DNA of 64,000 nt from positions 1,736,001-1,800,000 of the forward strand of contig NZ_AP023179.1 in NCBI RefSeq assembly GCF_013426915.1. Direction: 5' to 3'. Every line of letters starts with the position of its first letter. The first letter of the stretch is position 1. The position numbers were made by a program, and so were the translations under genes. The notes under the pieces are model-generated. The model searched no databases. It was not told the origin of the DNA and saw nothing but the letters and a program-made list of their open reading frames with translations. Below, in pieces: positions 34,150-43,373 of the stretch. The DNA is from Paraburkholderia sp. PGU19 (GTDB taxonomy: Bacteria > Pseudomonadota > Gammaproteobacteria > Burkholderiales > Burkholderiaceae).

Positions 34150-36072
34150 ATGGATATCTACAGCAGTTTCGCGACCCGCTTCGAGAAAACACGAGAGGAG
34201 GAACTTTCGCTCGAGGAGTATCTCGCGCTCTGCAAAGACAATCCCGCCGCGTACGCCACAGCCGGCGAACGCATGTTGACGGCAATCGGGGAACCGGAAC
34301 AGATCGACACTCGTAACGATCCGCGTCTTTCGCGCATCTTCGCGAACAAGGTCATCAAGGTATACCCCGCGTTCCGTGAGTTCTACGGAATGGAAGACGT
34401 GATCGAGCAGGTGGTCGCCTACTTCAGGCATGCTGCCCAGGGGCTCGAAGAAAAGAAGCAGATTCTGTATCTGTTGGGCCCGGTTGGCGGCGGCAAGTCG
34501 TCGATCGCCGAACGGCTCAAGCAACTGATGGAACGCGTGCCGTTCTATTCGATCAAGGGTTCGCCCGTCAACGAATCGCCCCTCGGGCTGTTCGACTACG
34601 ATGAGGACGGTCCCATCCTCGAAGAGCAGTACGGCATACCGCGCCGCTACCTGAAGAACATCCTCAGCCCGTGGGCGGTCAAGCGTCTGCACGAGTACAA
34701 CGGCGACATCCGCAAGTTCCGCGTGGTACGCCGCTACCCATCCATCCTGCGGCAGATCGGCATTGCGAAGACCGAGCCTGGCGACGAAAACAATCAGGAT
34801 ATTTCGTCGCTCGTCGGCAAGGTCGATATCCGCAAGCTCGAGCAATATGCGCAGGACGACGCGGATGCATACAGCTATTCCGGCGGTCTGTGCCTCGCGA
34901 ACCAGGGCTTGCTCGAATTCGTCGAAATGTTCAAGGCGCCGATCAAGGTGCTGCACCCGCTGCTCACGGCCACCCAGGAAGGCAACTTCAAGGGCACGGA
35001 AGGCTTCGGTGCGATCCCGTTCGACGGCGTCATTCTCGCGCACTCGAACGAGTCCGAATGGAAGGCGTTCCGCAACAACCGCAATAACGAAGCACTGCTC
35101 GACCGTATCTTCGTGGTGAAGGTGCCGTACTGCCTGCGCTACTCGGAAGAGATGAAGATCTACGAGAAGCTGCTGCGCAATTCATCGCTGTCCAACGCCG
35201 TGTGCGCGCCGGGCACGTTGAAGATGATGTCGCAGATGTCGGTGCTCACGCGCTTGCAGGAACCCGAGAATTCGAGCCTCTTTTCGAAGATGCAGGTGTA
35301 TGACGGCGAGAACCTGAAAGACACCGATCCGAAGGCGAAGTCGTATCAGGAGTATCGCGATTTCGCGGGCGTCGACGAGGGCATGACGGGTGTGTCCACG
35401 CGCTTCGCGTTCAAGATTCTCTCGCGCGTGTTCAACTTCGACACGACAGAAGTCGCGGCGAATCCGGTGCACCTGATGTACGTGCTCGAACAGCAGATCG
35501 AGCGCGAGCAGTTCCCGCCGGAAACCGAGCAGAAGTATCTGTCGTTCATCAAGGACGTGCTCGCGTCGCGTTATGCGGAATTCATCGGCAAGGAGATTCA
35601 GACCGCGTATCTGGAGTCGTATTCCGAGTATGGGCAGAACATTTTCGATCGCTATGTGACGTACGCCGACTTCTGGATTCAGGACCAGGAGTTCCGCGAT
35701 CACGACACGGGCGAGAGCTTCGACCGCGCGGCCCTCAATGCCGAACTGGAGAAGATCGAGAAGCCTGCCGGCATCAGTAACCCGAAGGACTTCCGCAACG
35801 AGATCGTCAATTTCGTGTTGCGCGCGCGTGCCGCGAACGGGGGCAAGAATCCCGCGTGGATCAGCTATGAAAAGCTGCGCGTCGTGATCGAAAAGAAGAT
35901 GTTCTCGAATACGGAAGAACTTCTGCCCGTCATTTCGTTCAATGCGAAAGGGTCGGCGGAGGAACAGCGCAAGCACGAGGACTTCGTCAACCGCATGGTC
36001 ACCAAGGGCTATACGCCGAAGCAGGTGCGGCTCTTGTGCGACTGGTATCTGCGGGTGCGCAAGTCGTCATGA
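34150..36072 (+). CDS. prkA: PrkA family serine protein kinase (YeaG-like)
   Basis: 640 residues, the usual size for YeaG/PrkA. The AAA-like domain carries the Walker A GPVGGGKSS (110-118). The N-terminal motif SFATRFEKTREEELSLEEYL and the C-terminal PrkA kinase region (VHLMYVLEQQIEREQFPPET onward) follow the family. AGGAGG lies just before the ATG. The E. coli homologue is a stationary-phase and nitrogen-stress kinase; substrates are poorly known. First gene of the conserved prkA-yeaH-spoVR set. Confidence 0.95.
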   Translation: MDIYSSFATRFEKTREEELSLEEYLALCKDNPAAYATAGERMLTAIGEPEQIDTRNDPRLSRIFANKVIKVYPAFREFYGMEDVIEQVVAYFRHAAQGLEEKKQILYLLGPVGGGKSSIAERLKQLMERVPFYSIKGSPVNESPLGLFDYDEDGPILEEQYGIPRRYLKNILSPWAVKRLHEYNGDIRKFRVVRRYPSILRQIGIAKTEPGDENNQDISSLVGKVDIRKLEQYAQDDADAYSYSGGLCLANQGLLEFVEMFKAPIKVLHPLLTATQEGNFKGTEGFGAIPFDGVILAHSNESEWKAFRNNRNNEALLDRIFVVKVPYCLRYSEEMKIYEKLLRNSSLSNAVCAPGTLKMMSQMSVLTRLQEPENSSLFSKMQVYDGENLKDTDPKAKSYQEYRDFAGVDEGMTGVSTRFAFKILSRVFNFDTTEVAANPVHLMYVLEQQIEREQFPPETEQKYLSFIKDVLASRYAEFIGKEIQTAYLESYSEYGQNIFDRYVTYADFWIQDQEFRDHDTGESFDRAALNAELEKIEKPAGISNPKDFRNEIVNFVLRARAANGGKNPAWISYEKLRVVIEKKMFSNTEELLPVISFNAKGSAEEQRKHEDFVNRMVTKGYTPKQVRLLCDWYLRVRKSS

Positions 36073-36087
36073 AATGCGTAGCGCAAA

Positions 36088-36127
36088 GCTCGCTCGAACG
36101 GGTTCGCTTCACCCGGTTCGCGCGAGC
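36088..36127 (+). other. Intercistronic hairpin between prkA and yeaH
   Basis: Arms of about 16 bp (GCTCGCTCGAACGGGT / ACCCGGTTCGCGCGAGC) with one mismatch and one bulge around a 7-base loop. There is no T tract. It starts 15 bp after the prkA stop, so it is likely an mRNA-stability or partial-attenuation element that uncouples prkA from yeaH levels. Confidence 0.65.
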
Positions 36128-36213
36128 CTCCTGCGAGGCGCGAGCCGCATGGACATAAGATTGCATGCGCAACTTGCGCCCCGCGTATTCCAAATCGGAG
36201 CGGGAGACTGGAT

Positions 36214-37485
36214 GTGCTTCATCAAATCATCGACCGCAGGCTGGCAGGCAAGAACAAGAGCATTGCAAACCGCGAACGCTTTCTGCGTCGCGTAAAGGGG
36301 TACATTCGGCGCGCTGTTTCGGAAGCGGTGCGCGACCGTAGCATCAAGGACATTCAGAACACCCAGAGCATCACGATTCCGCGCAAGGACATCGCCGAAC
36401 CGTCGTTCCGGCATGGTCCGGGCGGCAAGCGCGAAATGGTGCACCCGGGTAACGCGGACTATATCCGCGGCGACAAGATCCCGCGTCCACAAGGAGGCGG
36501 CGGCAGCGGCGGCGGTGGCAGCGCCAGCAACGAAGGCGAGGGGCAGGACGATTTCGTCTTCGAACTCAGCCGCGAAGAGTTCATGCAGTACTTCTTCGAC
36601 GATCTCGAACTGCCGCGTCTCGTGAAGACCCATCTGCTTGCCGTGCCGACGTGGAAGAGCATCCGCGCGGGCTGGGCGGCGGAAGGCACGCCGAACAACA
36701 TCGACGTGGTGCGTTCGCTGCGCAGCGCGTTGGGCCGGCGTATCGCGCTCGGCGCGCCACTCGTCAACGAACTGCACGAACTCGAAAAACAGCTCGAAGA
36801 GATGAAGGCGGACCCCGCTGACCGTCGCGACGAGATCAAGGTGCTCGAAGACGAGATCCATCATCTACGCGGCCGCATCTGGCGCATTCCCTTTATCGAC
36901 CCATTCGATCTGCGTTACGTGAACCGCGTAAAGCAGCCGCAGCCGTCGAGCCAGGCCGTGATGTTTTGTCTGATGGATGTGTCGGGGTCGATGGACGAGC
37001 AGCGCAAGGACCTCGCCAAGCGCTTCTTCATCCTGCTGTATCTGTTCCTCAAGCGTAACTACGAGAAGATCGAGGTGGTGTTCATCCGCCACCATACGCG
37101 TGCCGAAGAAGTCGACGAAGACACGTTCTTCCATTCGACGGAGAGTGGCGGCACGGTCGTATCGAGCGCGCTGGAGCTGATGCAGAAGATTCTCGACGAA
37201 CGCTACTCGCCGACTGAATGGAATATTTACGGCGCGCAGGCTTCGGACGGCGACAACTGGACCGACGACTCGCCGAAGTGCCGCAAGATACTCAGAGATG
37301 ACATTCTCGAGAAGGTGCGGTATTTTGCGTACATTCAGGTGACGCCTGAAGAGCAGAACCTGTGGCTCGAATATGCGCAACTCGCGCTGTCGCAGCCGCA
37401 TATGGCGATGAAGAAGGTCGAAACAGCGGCGGATATCTATCCCGTGTTCCGCGAGCTGTTCGAGAAGCAGGTGGAAGCCGCATGA
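36214..37485 (+). CDS. yeaH: YeaH/YhbH family protein (DUF444, VWA-like)
   Basis: 423 residues, GTG start with GGGAGA 7 bases upstream. The N-terminus IIDRRLAGKNKSIANRERFL matches E. coli YeaH. A Gly/Ser-rich linker (residues about 94-108) separates it from a von Willebrand A-like domain whose MIDAS motif is DVSGS (255-259). It is expected to act with PrkA and SpoVR in a stress-response complex; the biochemical role is not established. The stop overlaps an ATG of the spoVR frame. Confidence 0.94.
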   Translation: MLHQIIDRRLAGKNKSIANRERFLRRVKGYIRRAVSEAVRDRSIKDIQNTQSITIPRKDIAEPSFRHGPGGKREMVHPGNADYIRGDKIPRPQGGGGSGGGGSASNEGEGQDDFVFELSREEFMQYFFDDLELPRLVKTHLLAVPTWKSIRAGWAAEGTPNNIDVVRSLRSALGRRIALGAPLVNELHELEKQLEEMKADPADRRDEIKVLEDEIHHLRGRIWRIPFIDPFDLRYVNRVKQPQPSSQAVMFCLMDVSGSMDEQRKDLAKRFFILLYLFLKRNYEKIEVVFIRHHTRAEEVDEDTFFHSTESGGTVVSSALELMQKILDERYSPTEWNIYGAQASDGDNWTDDSPKCRKILRDDILEKVRYFAYIQVTPEEQNLWLEYAQLALSQPHMAMKKVETAADIYPVFRELFEKQVEAA

Positions 37486-37694
37486 CGACTCGTCACCTGC
37501 ACAACGAGGCGCGAGGGTACGAGCCCGAGCGTAAGAAAGGCGTGCCGAAGCAGAGTGAGGCCGGGCATGCCGAGGCGAACACGGCACACGCGCAGGACGC
37601 GCGTGCGCCCGATGCCGGAGCAGGCGTAGTGCCTGACGCAGCTGCAGCACGGGGACCCACCGGGGCGCCCACCAAAGGGCAAAGGGAAGTCCGT

Positions 37695-39218
37695 ATGAAC
37701 GTTGCCGACAGAAGGCCGTTGCCGTGTCCGTCCGACTGGACCTTCGAGCTGATCGAAGAGTACGACACACATATTGCGCATGTTGCGGAGCAATATGAAC
37801 TTGATGTCTATCCAATCCAGCTCGAGCTCATCAGCGCTGAACAGATGATGGACGCGTACGCGTCCGTCGGCATGCCGGTCAATTACCGGCACTGGTCGTT
37901 CGGCAAGCACTTTCTCGCCACTGAAAAAAGCTACAGACGCGGGCAAATGGGTCTCGCGTATGAGATCGTCATCAACTCCAACCCCTGCATCGCGTATCTG
38001 ATGGAAGAGAACACGATGACGATGCAGGCGCTCGTCATCGCGCACGCGGCGTATGGGCACAACTCGTTCTTCAAGGGGAACTACCTGTTCCGTCTGTGGA
38101 CGGATGCGCACGCCATCATCGATTACCTCGTCTACGCGAAGAACTACATCGCGGAGTGCGAAGAGCGTTTTGGCCTCGACCGCGTCGAAGAACTGCTCGA
38201 CTCGTGCCATGCGCTGATGAACTATGGCGTGGACCGCTACAAGCGTCCGCAGAAGCTGTCGCTGCAGAAGGAGTTCGCCGCGCGCCGCGAGCGCGAAGCG
38301 TATCTGCAGTCGCAGGTGAATGAACTGTGGCGCACGCTGCCGAATCGTCACACGCCATTGCCGGAAGAGGTGGAGGAGCGGTATCCGCCGGAGCCGCAGG
38401 AAAACCTGCTGTATTTCGCGGAGAAGAATGCGCCGCTGCTCGAGCCGTGGGAGCGCGAAGTCATCCGCATCGTGCGCAAGATCGGCCAGTATTTTTATCC
38501 GCAGCGTCAGACACAGGTGATGAACGAGGGCTGGGCTACGTTCTGGCACTACACGCTGCTCAACACGATGTACAACGAGGGCAAGCTCGAAGACGGCTTC
38601 ATGATGGAGTTCCTCCATTCGCACAGCAACGTCGTCTATCAGCCGCCCGTGACAAAGCCGTATTACAGCGGCATCAATCCGTATGCGCTCGGCTTTTCGA
38701 TGATGAGCGACATCCGGCGCATCTGCGAGAATCCGACGGAAGAGGACCGCAAGTGGTTTCCGGACCTCGCGGGCAGTCCGTGGTTGCAGGCGCTGCATTA
38801 CGCCATGCGTAATTTCAAGGATGAGAGCTTTGTCGCGCAGTATCTGTCGCCGCATCTGATCCGTGAAATGAGGCTCTTTTCGGTGCTCGATGATGATATG
38901 CGCGATGCGCTCGAAGTTTCCGCGATTCACGATGACAGTGGTTATCGGTACGTGCGGCAGGCGCTGTCGCGGCAGTACGATATGCATCATCGGGAGCCGA
39001 ATATTCAGGTGTATTCGGTCAATACGCGGGGCGATCGTAGTCTGACGTTGCGGCATTTTATGAGCGATAACCGGCACCTGTCGGGTGACAGTGATGAAGT
39101 GCTCAAGCACATGGCTCGTTTGTGGCAGTTCGATGTGTATCTGGAAAGTGTCGATGAAAATGGCACTGTGAGGAAACGGTATGAATGTCGGTATACGGCG
39201 CCTGCCGTGCGGGTCTGA
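37695..39218 (+). CDS. spoVR: SpoVR family protein (YcgB-like)
   Basis: 507 residues from ATG 37695, matching the 510 of E. coli YcgB. Conserved blocks run throughout, e.g. EQMMDAYASVGMPVNYRHWS, GLAYEIVINSNPCIAYLMEE and HAAYGHNSFFKGNYLF. The frame is open upstream to an ATG at 37482 that overlaps the yeaH stop. That start would add 71 Ala/Gly/Arg-rich residues with no family match. I prefer the internal start (AAAGGGAAG upstream), but coupling from 37482 is possible. Function unknown; always co-inherited with prkA and yeaH. Confidence 0.9.
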   Translation: MNVADRRPLPCPSDWTFELIEEYDTHIAHVAEQYELDVYPIQLELISAEQMMDAYASVGMPVNYRHWSFGKHFLATEKSYRRGQMGLAYEIVINSNPCIAYLMEENTMTMQALVIAHAAYGHNSFFKGNYLFRLWTDAHAIIDYLVYAKNYIAECEERFGLDRVEELLDSCHALMNYGVDRYKRPQKLSLQKEFAARREREAYLQSQVNELWRTLPNRHTPLPEEVEERYPPEPQENLLYFAEKNAPLLEPWEREVIRIVRKIGQYFYPQRQTQVMNEGWATFWHYTLLNTMYNEGKLEDGFMMEFLHSHSNVVYQPPVTKPYYSGINPYALGFSMMSDIRRICENPTEEDRKWFPDLAGSPWLQALHYAMRNFKDESFVAQYLSPHLIREMRLFSVLDDDMRDALEVSAIHDDSGYRYVRQALSRQYDMHHREPNIQVYSVNTRGDRSLTLRHFMSDNRHLSGDSDEVLKHMARLWQFDVYLESVDENGTVRKRYECRYTAPAVRV

Positions 39219-39264
39219 GCGGGTTTTTTCTGGTTCTAGTTTGGGTTTGGGTTCGCGGTACGGC

Positions 39265-39590
39265 TGGTTTGGTTTGCTCGGGCTTTTGCTCGCATCCGCG
39301 ATTCGTTAGCGTGCTTCACGCGTCGCCCCTGTGCGGGGCGGCACCTACTTTTCTTTGCCGCCGCAAAGAAAAGTAGGCAAAAGAAAGCGGCTAACACCGC
39401 CAGATCTTCTTCCTGCCTGAGGGCCCCAGCCGGTCCCACGCTTCACGCGGCAATCACGTGACCCATGTTCGTTGCCAGCGCTCTTGCGGTGCGCCTCACC
39501 CGCTTCACGCACCCGCGCTGCATCATGCCGTGCCAAATATTCCACCGCCGCCCAGATGGCAAACTGTGTGTAGGCCGTAGTACCCCACAC
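39265..39590 (+). repeat. Burkholderia-type intergenic repeat, copy A
   Basis: About 325 bp. Blocks shared with copy B in inverse orientation include the outer TTTGGTTTGCTCGGGCTT, CATCCGCGATTCGTTAGCG, TGCTTCACGCGTCGCCCCTG, GGCAAAAGAAAGCGGCTAA, TGCCTGAGGGCCCC and GGCAAACTGTGTGTAGG. Less conserved stretches lie between. Copy A alone contains the hairpin at 39344-39377. Confidence 0.85.
39344..39377. repeat. Perfect 15-bp hairpin present only in repeat copy A
   Basis: CCTACTTTTCTTTGC and GCAAAGAAAAGTAGG pair perfectly around CGCC. In copy B the flanking blocks join directly (CCCCTGTGC next to GGCAAAAG, with two extra bases), so this hairpin module was gained in A or lost from B. Confidence 0.85.
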
Positions 39591-39639
39591 GCCTCACTCC
39601 GGACCGATAGCGCACGCGTTCCACCCTGTAAGAACGCTA

Positions 39640-39936
39640 CCCCATACGACGCGACAACCTACACACAGTTTGCCACCTGGGCGGCACATACGATTCGCTG
39701 CCGCGTGCCCGACTACGGGTATTCGAAGCGGGTGAGGCGTTCATTCGAAGCGCTGGCAACGCGCGCGAACAAGGACGTTGCCGTATGAAGCGTAAGACCG
39801 GTTTGGGGCCCTCAGGCAAAAACAAAAGCTGGCGGTGTTAGCCGCTTTCTTTTGCCTGGCACAGGGGCGACGCGTGAAGCACGCTAACGAATCGCGGATG
39901 CGAACGGAAGCCCGAGCAAACCAAACCAAACCAAAA
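39640..39936 (-). repeat. Burkholderia-type intergenic repeat, copy B
   Basis: About 300 bp, inverse to copy A and lacking its hairpin module. Block order is preserved. The intervening segments differ clearly, so the pair is not a recent duplication. Outer ends are CCAAACCAAACC runs on this side and the matching GGTTTGG-type runs in A. Confidence 0.85.
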
Positions 39937-40141
39937 CCAACCGGCATCCACATGCCGCCATCCCCTGGTATCCGTTAAGATACCGACCGCGCAGAACTTT
40001 ACATCTCGATACAATCTCGCAGGCGCGCTGCAACCTGCTTGCAACCAGCCCGAAACCTGTCTGCAAACCTGGCGGCAGCAATAGAAAGCACAAAGCGGCA
40101 CCCCGACCGCTAAAAAAACCTTATGAAGGGACCGACCCAGC

Positions 40142-41437
40142 ATGACTGACACGACCATCTTCACTCCCTCCGACACCCGGCGCCGCATCTTCGCGATCGT
40201 CGGCGCCTCGTCGGGCAATCTCGTCGAGTGGTTCGATTTCTATGTCTACTCGTTTTGCGCGCTGTACTTCGCGCCGGCGTTCTTTCCGAAAGGCGATACC
40301 ACAGCACAGCTGCTGAACACAGCGGGCGTGTTCGCCGCAGGCTTCCTGATGCGCCCGATCGGCGGCTGGTTCTTCGGGCGCCTCGCGGACAAGCGCGGCC
40401 GCCGCTTCGCGATGATGGTATCGGTGTTCATGATGTGCGGCGGCTCGCTCGTGATCGCCATGCTGCCGACCTATGCGCAGATCGGCGCACTCGCGCCCGC
40501 GTTGCTGCTCGTTGCGCGCCTGTTCCAGGGCTTGTCGGTGGGCGGCGAGTACGGCACCAGCGCAACCTACATGAGTGAAGTCGCACTGAAGGGCCGTCGC
40601 GGATTCTTCGCGTCGTTCCAGTACGTGACGCTGATCGGTGGCCAGCTGTTTGCGCTGCTCGTGCTCGTGATCCTGCAGCAACTGCTGACGACGGAAGAAC
40701 TCAAGGCCTGGGGCTGGCGCGTGCCGTTCGTGGTCGGCGCGCTTGCCGCGCTGGTCGCACTGTACCTGCGCCGTTCGCTCGATGAAACGACCACGGCCGA
40801 GACGCGTCAGCGCAAGGAAGCGGGCACGCTGCGCGGCATGTGGCAGCACAAGGGCGCGTTCTTCACGGTGCTCGGCTTCACGGCGGGAGGCTCGCTGATT
40901 TTCTACACGTTCACGACCTACATGCAGAAGTACCTCGTCAATACGGCGGGCATGCATCCGAAGACGGCCAGCAACGTGATGACGGGCGCGCTCTTCGTGT
41001 ACATGATCATGCAACCCCCGTTCGGCGCGCTGTCGGATCGCATCGGCCGCCGTCAGTCGATGCTGCTGTTCGGCTTCTTCGCGACGATCGGCACGGTGCC
41101 GCTGCTGCACGCGCTGAAAGACGTGACGAGCCCTGTGATGGCGTTCGTGCTGGTCGTAATTGCACTGGCTATCGTGAGCTTCTATACGTCCATCAGCGGC
41201 CTCATCAAAGCCGAGATGTTCCCGCCGGAAGTGCGCGCGCTCGGCGTCGGCCTGTCGTATGCCGTTGCCAACGCGATCTTCGGCGGCTCGGCGGAATATG
41301 TCGCGCTGTGGCTCAAGCAGGCGGGCAGCGAATCGATGTTCTACTGGTACGTGACCGTGCTGTGCGCAATTGCCGGCCTCGTGTCGTTCCGCATGCGCGA
41401 TCCGTCGAAGGTAGGTTACCTGCGTAACGAGCCGTGA
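40142..41437 (+). CDS. MHS family MFS transporter (alpha-ketoglutarate permease-like)
   Basis: 431 residues, 12 membrane helices. MHS hallmarks are [20 protein letters not shown] in TM1, [20 protein letters not shown] in the loop after TM2, and [20 protein letters not shown]. It is closest in style to KgtP and related proton symporters of dicarboxylates and 2-oxo acids. No enzyme gene is adjacent, so the substrate is inferred from family only. A strong terminator follows. Confidence 0.85.
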   Translation: MTDTTIFTPSDTRRRIFAIVGASSGNLVEWFDFYVYSFCALYFAPAFFPKGDTTAQLLNTAGVFAAGFLMRPIGGWFFGRLADKRGRRFAMMVSVFMMCGGSLVIAMLPTYAQIGALAPALLLVARLFQGLSVGGEYGTSATYMSEVALKGRRGFFASFQYVTLIGGQLFALLVLVILQQLLTTEELKAWGWRVPFVVGALAALVALYLRRSLDETTTAETRQRKEAGTLRGMWQHKGAFFTVLGFTAGGSLIFYTFTTYMQKYLVNTAGMHPKTASNVMTGALFVYMIMQPPFGALSDRIGRRQSMLLFGFFATIGTVPLLHALKDVTSPVMAFVLVVIALAIVSFYTSISGLIKAEMFPPEVRALGVGLSYAVANAIFGGSAEYVALWLKQAGSESMFYWYVTVLCAIAGLVSFRMRDPSKVGYLRNEP

Positions 41438-41469
41438 AGCATTCGGCCTGAAGCGCGAAGCTGAAACGC

Positions 41470-41502
41470 AAAAAGCGGCTCTTTCAAAGAGCCGCTTTTT
41501 TT
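41470..41502. terminator. Bidirectional rho-independent terminator
   Basis: The arms AAAAAGCGGCTCTTT and AAAGAGCCGCTTTTT pair perfectly, with T runs on both strands. It serves the transporter (plus strand) and the glycosyltransferase (minus strand), which converge here. Confidence 0.92.
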
Positions 41503-41542
41503 ATGCGCCGTTTGACTGCTGCGCGATGCGCGCGAAAGATAC

Positions 41543-42523
41543 TCAGGGGAAGCGCGGCGCCGAAGGTGGCGGCAGCCCGCGCCACTTCATGGTGATGAAC
41601 GCGCGCGCAATCAGCGACAGGTGATAGTAGAACCGCGCGTCGAAACCATATGCATACGCATACGGATGCTCGAACGCCACGCGTAGCGCCGCAAGCGGCG
41701 CATCGTTCTTCGCGTACAGCGACACGACGATGGGCGCGAGCCGTCGCAGCGCGAGCCGCCGAGCCGGTTCGAGCGACGCGTCGAGCTTGAGTGCCGTCAC
41801 GAACTCGAAGGCCGTCAGCGAAGCGGCGAAGGTCGAGCCGCGCGTGCTGTGCGAAATCGACACATCCGTTTTGCGGTAGTACGACACGTAGCGATGCAGG
41901 TAATACACCTGTGAAGCGGCAAGGCACAGTTCCGAGCCGAACACGTAGTCGCAGCACATGCCCACGTCGTCCCGATAGCTGATGCGCTTGACGAGATCCG
42001 CGTTCGCCATCCAGCCGTTGTTCGGGAACATCTGCACGAGACCCGTGCGTCCCGGCTGTTTTTGCAAGCCTTGCGCGAGTGCCGTGCGATGAAAGTCGGC
42101 ATTCAGCGCCTCGCTTTCCGACGTGTCGACGTTGCCTTGGGCATCCACTTCATACTGGTCCGCGAACGCGACTTCGAGTTGCGGATGCTGCTGCCACAGT
42201 TCCAGCAGACTCGCGATGCCGTCGTTGGCGAAGTAGTCGTCGTCGTGAATCAATGCAATCTTCTCGCCGCTCGCGCGCGCGAACAGACTCGCGACGTTGC
42301 GCGCCTGGCCGAGCGAGGGCTCGTTCTTCACATAGCGAATGCGCGCGTCGTGCGCGTAGCGCGCTTCGATCAGCGCTTGCGTACGGCTGTCGCTCGAATC
42401 GTCGCCGATCAGGATTTCGATGTTCGTATGTGTCTGAGCCAGACACGAGTCCAGACATTCGACGATCAGCTCAGGCCGATTGCACGTCGGGACGCAAATG
42501 GAAACCTTGCAGGATGTCGTCAT
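41543..42523 (-). CDS. Glycosyltransferase family 2 protein
   Basis: 326 residues. The GT-A fold begins VSICVPTCNRPELIVECLDS, with the nucleotide-binding acidic residues in ILIGDDSSDSRTQ and the metal-binding motif IHDDDYF. Acceptor-side residues follow (NNGWMANADLVKRISYRDDV). There is no membrane anchor. It is expected to transfer a sugar from a nucleotide sugar to a surface polysaccharide, lipid or protein, but it stands alone without other glycan genes. Confidence 0.88.
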   Translation of the reverse strand: MTTSCKVSICVPTCNRPELIVECLDSCLAQTHTNIEILIGDDSSDSRTQALIEARYAHDARIRYVKNEPSLGQARNVASLFARASGEKIALIHDDDYFANDGIASLLELWQQHPQLEVAFADQYEVDAQGNVDTSESEALNADFHRTALAQGLQKQPGRTGLVQMFPNNGWMANADLVKRISYRDDVGMCCDYVFGSELCLAASQVYYLHRYVSYYRKTDVSISHSTRGSTFAASLTAFEFVTALKLDASLEPARRLALRRLAPIVVSLYAKNDAPLAALRVAFEHPYAYAYGFDARFYYHLSLIARAFITMKWRGLPPPSAPRFP

Positions 42524-42692
42524 TGTTTTCCGCTCGCTCCATTAAACGGATGGCAGCGAACGCTTCACATTACGAAATCTTTCGCTGCAAACGGAAAGGT
42601 AGATGAAGGGAGCGAAAAAATAACCAGAAATAATTCAGTAAAAAATGCGGGGCCCGTCGAGTCGCACGGCACAGAATGCGCATGCCGCGCCG

Positions 42693-42731
42693 AAAAAAAT
42701 GCGGCGGCCCTGCAAAATGTGCAGGCCGCCG
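42693..42731 (-). terminator. Terminator of the small 42804-42992 gene
   Basis: On the minus strand GGCGGCCTGCA pairs with TGCAGGGCCGCC (one bulge) and is followed by CATTTTTTT. It lies about 70 bp past that gene's stop. Confidence 0.8.
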
Positions 42732-42803
42732 TATTTCTTGCCACAAATGACCGCGCTTGCGCGCGATTTATATCAGCCGGAATTTGCCGGTATCAAATGC
42801 CTT

Positions 42804-42992
42804 CTAGCCAACCGGCGTTTCGCCCTCGCCGGAATTCTTGCCGGGGCGATCTGCGGGCGAGCGCTTGCGGTTATCGTCGCCACGCTCGGGCATCTTGCTG
42901 TTTTCGTTGTCGCTATGAACCGGGTGCTTCGGGTGTTCGATGTCGCCGCCCGGGCTGGTTGTGGCTGCCTTTTGCTGCTTTTCGCTGCTCAT
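42804..42992 (-). CDS. Small hydrophilic hypothetical protein
   Basis: 62 residues, highly charged and Gly/Pro/Ser-rich (MSSEKQQKAATTSPGGDIEH, ending PGKNSGEGETPVG). It is probably disordered. The ribosome site AGGAGG is strong (9 bases before the ATG) and a clear terminator follows, which support a real gene. I do not recognise the family. A stress-induced hydrophilin-like role would fit the composition, but this is a guess. Confidence 0.65.
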   Translation of the reverse strand: MSSEKQQKAATTSPGGDIEHPKHPVHSDNENSKMPERGDDNRKRSPADRPGKNSGEGETPVG

Positions 42993-43109
42993 GAGACGCT
43001 CCCTCCTGACAATGCCTGTCGATGATCGAGCAATTGCCGCTCCCGTCCCACGATTGATAGACTCATCGGCAGGCGCCAACCACTAAAAACAGCCTGACGG
43101 AGACAAGCT

Positions 43110-43340
43110 ATGAGCAAAATCGCGTTTCAGGATTTCGAACGCCAGGTCTTGCAACGCCACATGATCCGTGGACATGTGTACGAGAATGCCGCTTCGCTCG
43201 TCGATCGTGCGAACGCGTGGCTTGCGGAGCACAACGTCGATGTGATCAACGTCGAAAGCCTGTCGACGTTCGGTTCGGGCGACGATACGAGCGTGAGCCA
43301 CTGGTATTCGGGTATCCGCATCTGGTATCGGGTCGGATAG
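43110..43340 (+). CDS. Small conserved hypothetical protein
   Basis: 76 residues with mixed alpha/beta character (MSKIAFQDFERQVLQRHMIR, then DVINVESLSTFGSGDD and HWYSGIRIWYRVG). GGAGA lies about 9 bases before the ATG. It is divergent from the 42804-42992 gene. I do not recognise a named family; the ordered hydrophobic pattern argues for a folded protein. Confidence 0.65.
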   Translation: MSKIAFQDFERQVLQRHMIRGHVYENAASLVDRANAWLAEHNVDVINVESLSTFGSGDDTSVSHWYSGIRIWYRVG

Positions 43341-43373
43341 CGTTGCGGCGCGAGTCGCTCATCGCCGTCCGCG

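Larger units (their letters stand above)
39219..40141. other. 923-bp intergenic region with inverted repeat pair
   Basis: It holds two diverged copies of one repeat in opposite orientation (39265-39590 and 39640-39936), with about 50 bp between them, then about 200 bp of leader before the MHS transporter. Short frames inside the repeat encode Arg/Gly-rich strings typical of Burkholderia repeat-derived false proteins. None looks like a gene. Confidence 0.75.

Noticed and set aside
39345..39590. Minus-strand 81-residue frame inside repeat copy A
   Set aside because: It lies wholly in a repeat, spans the perfect hairpin and matches the repeat-derived false proteins common in Burkholderia.
40030..40080. 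Direct repeats of AACCTG-type words before the MHS transporter
   Set aside because: Short, imperfect and within range of chance; no regulator or symmetry supports them.
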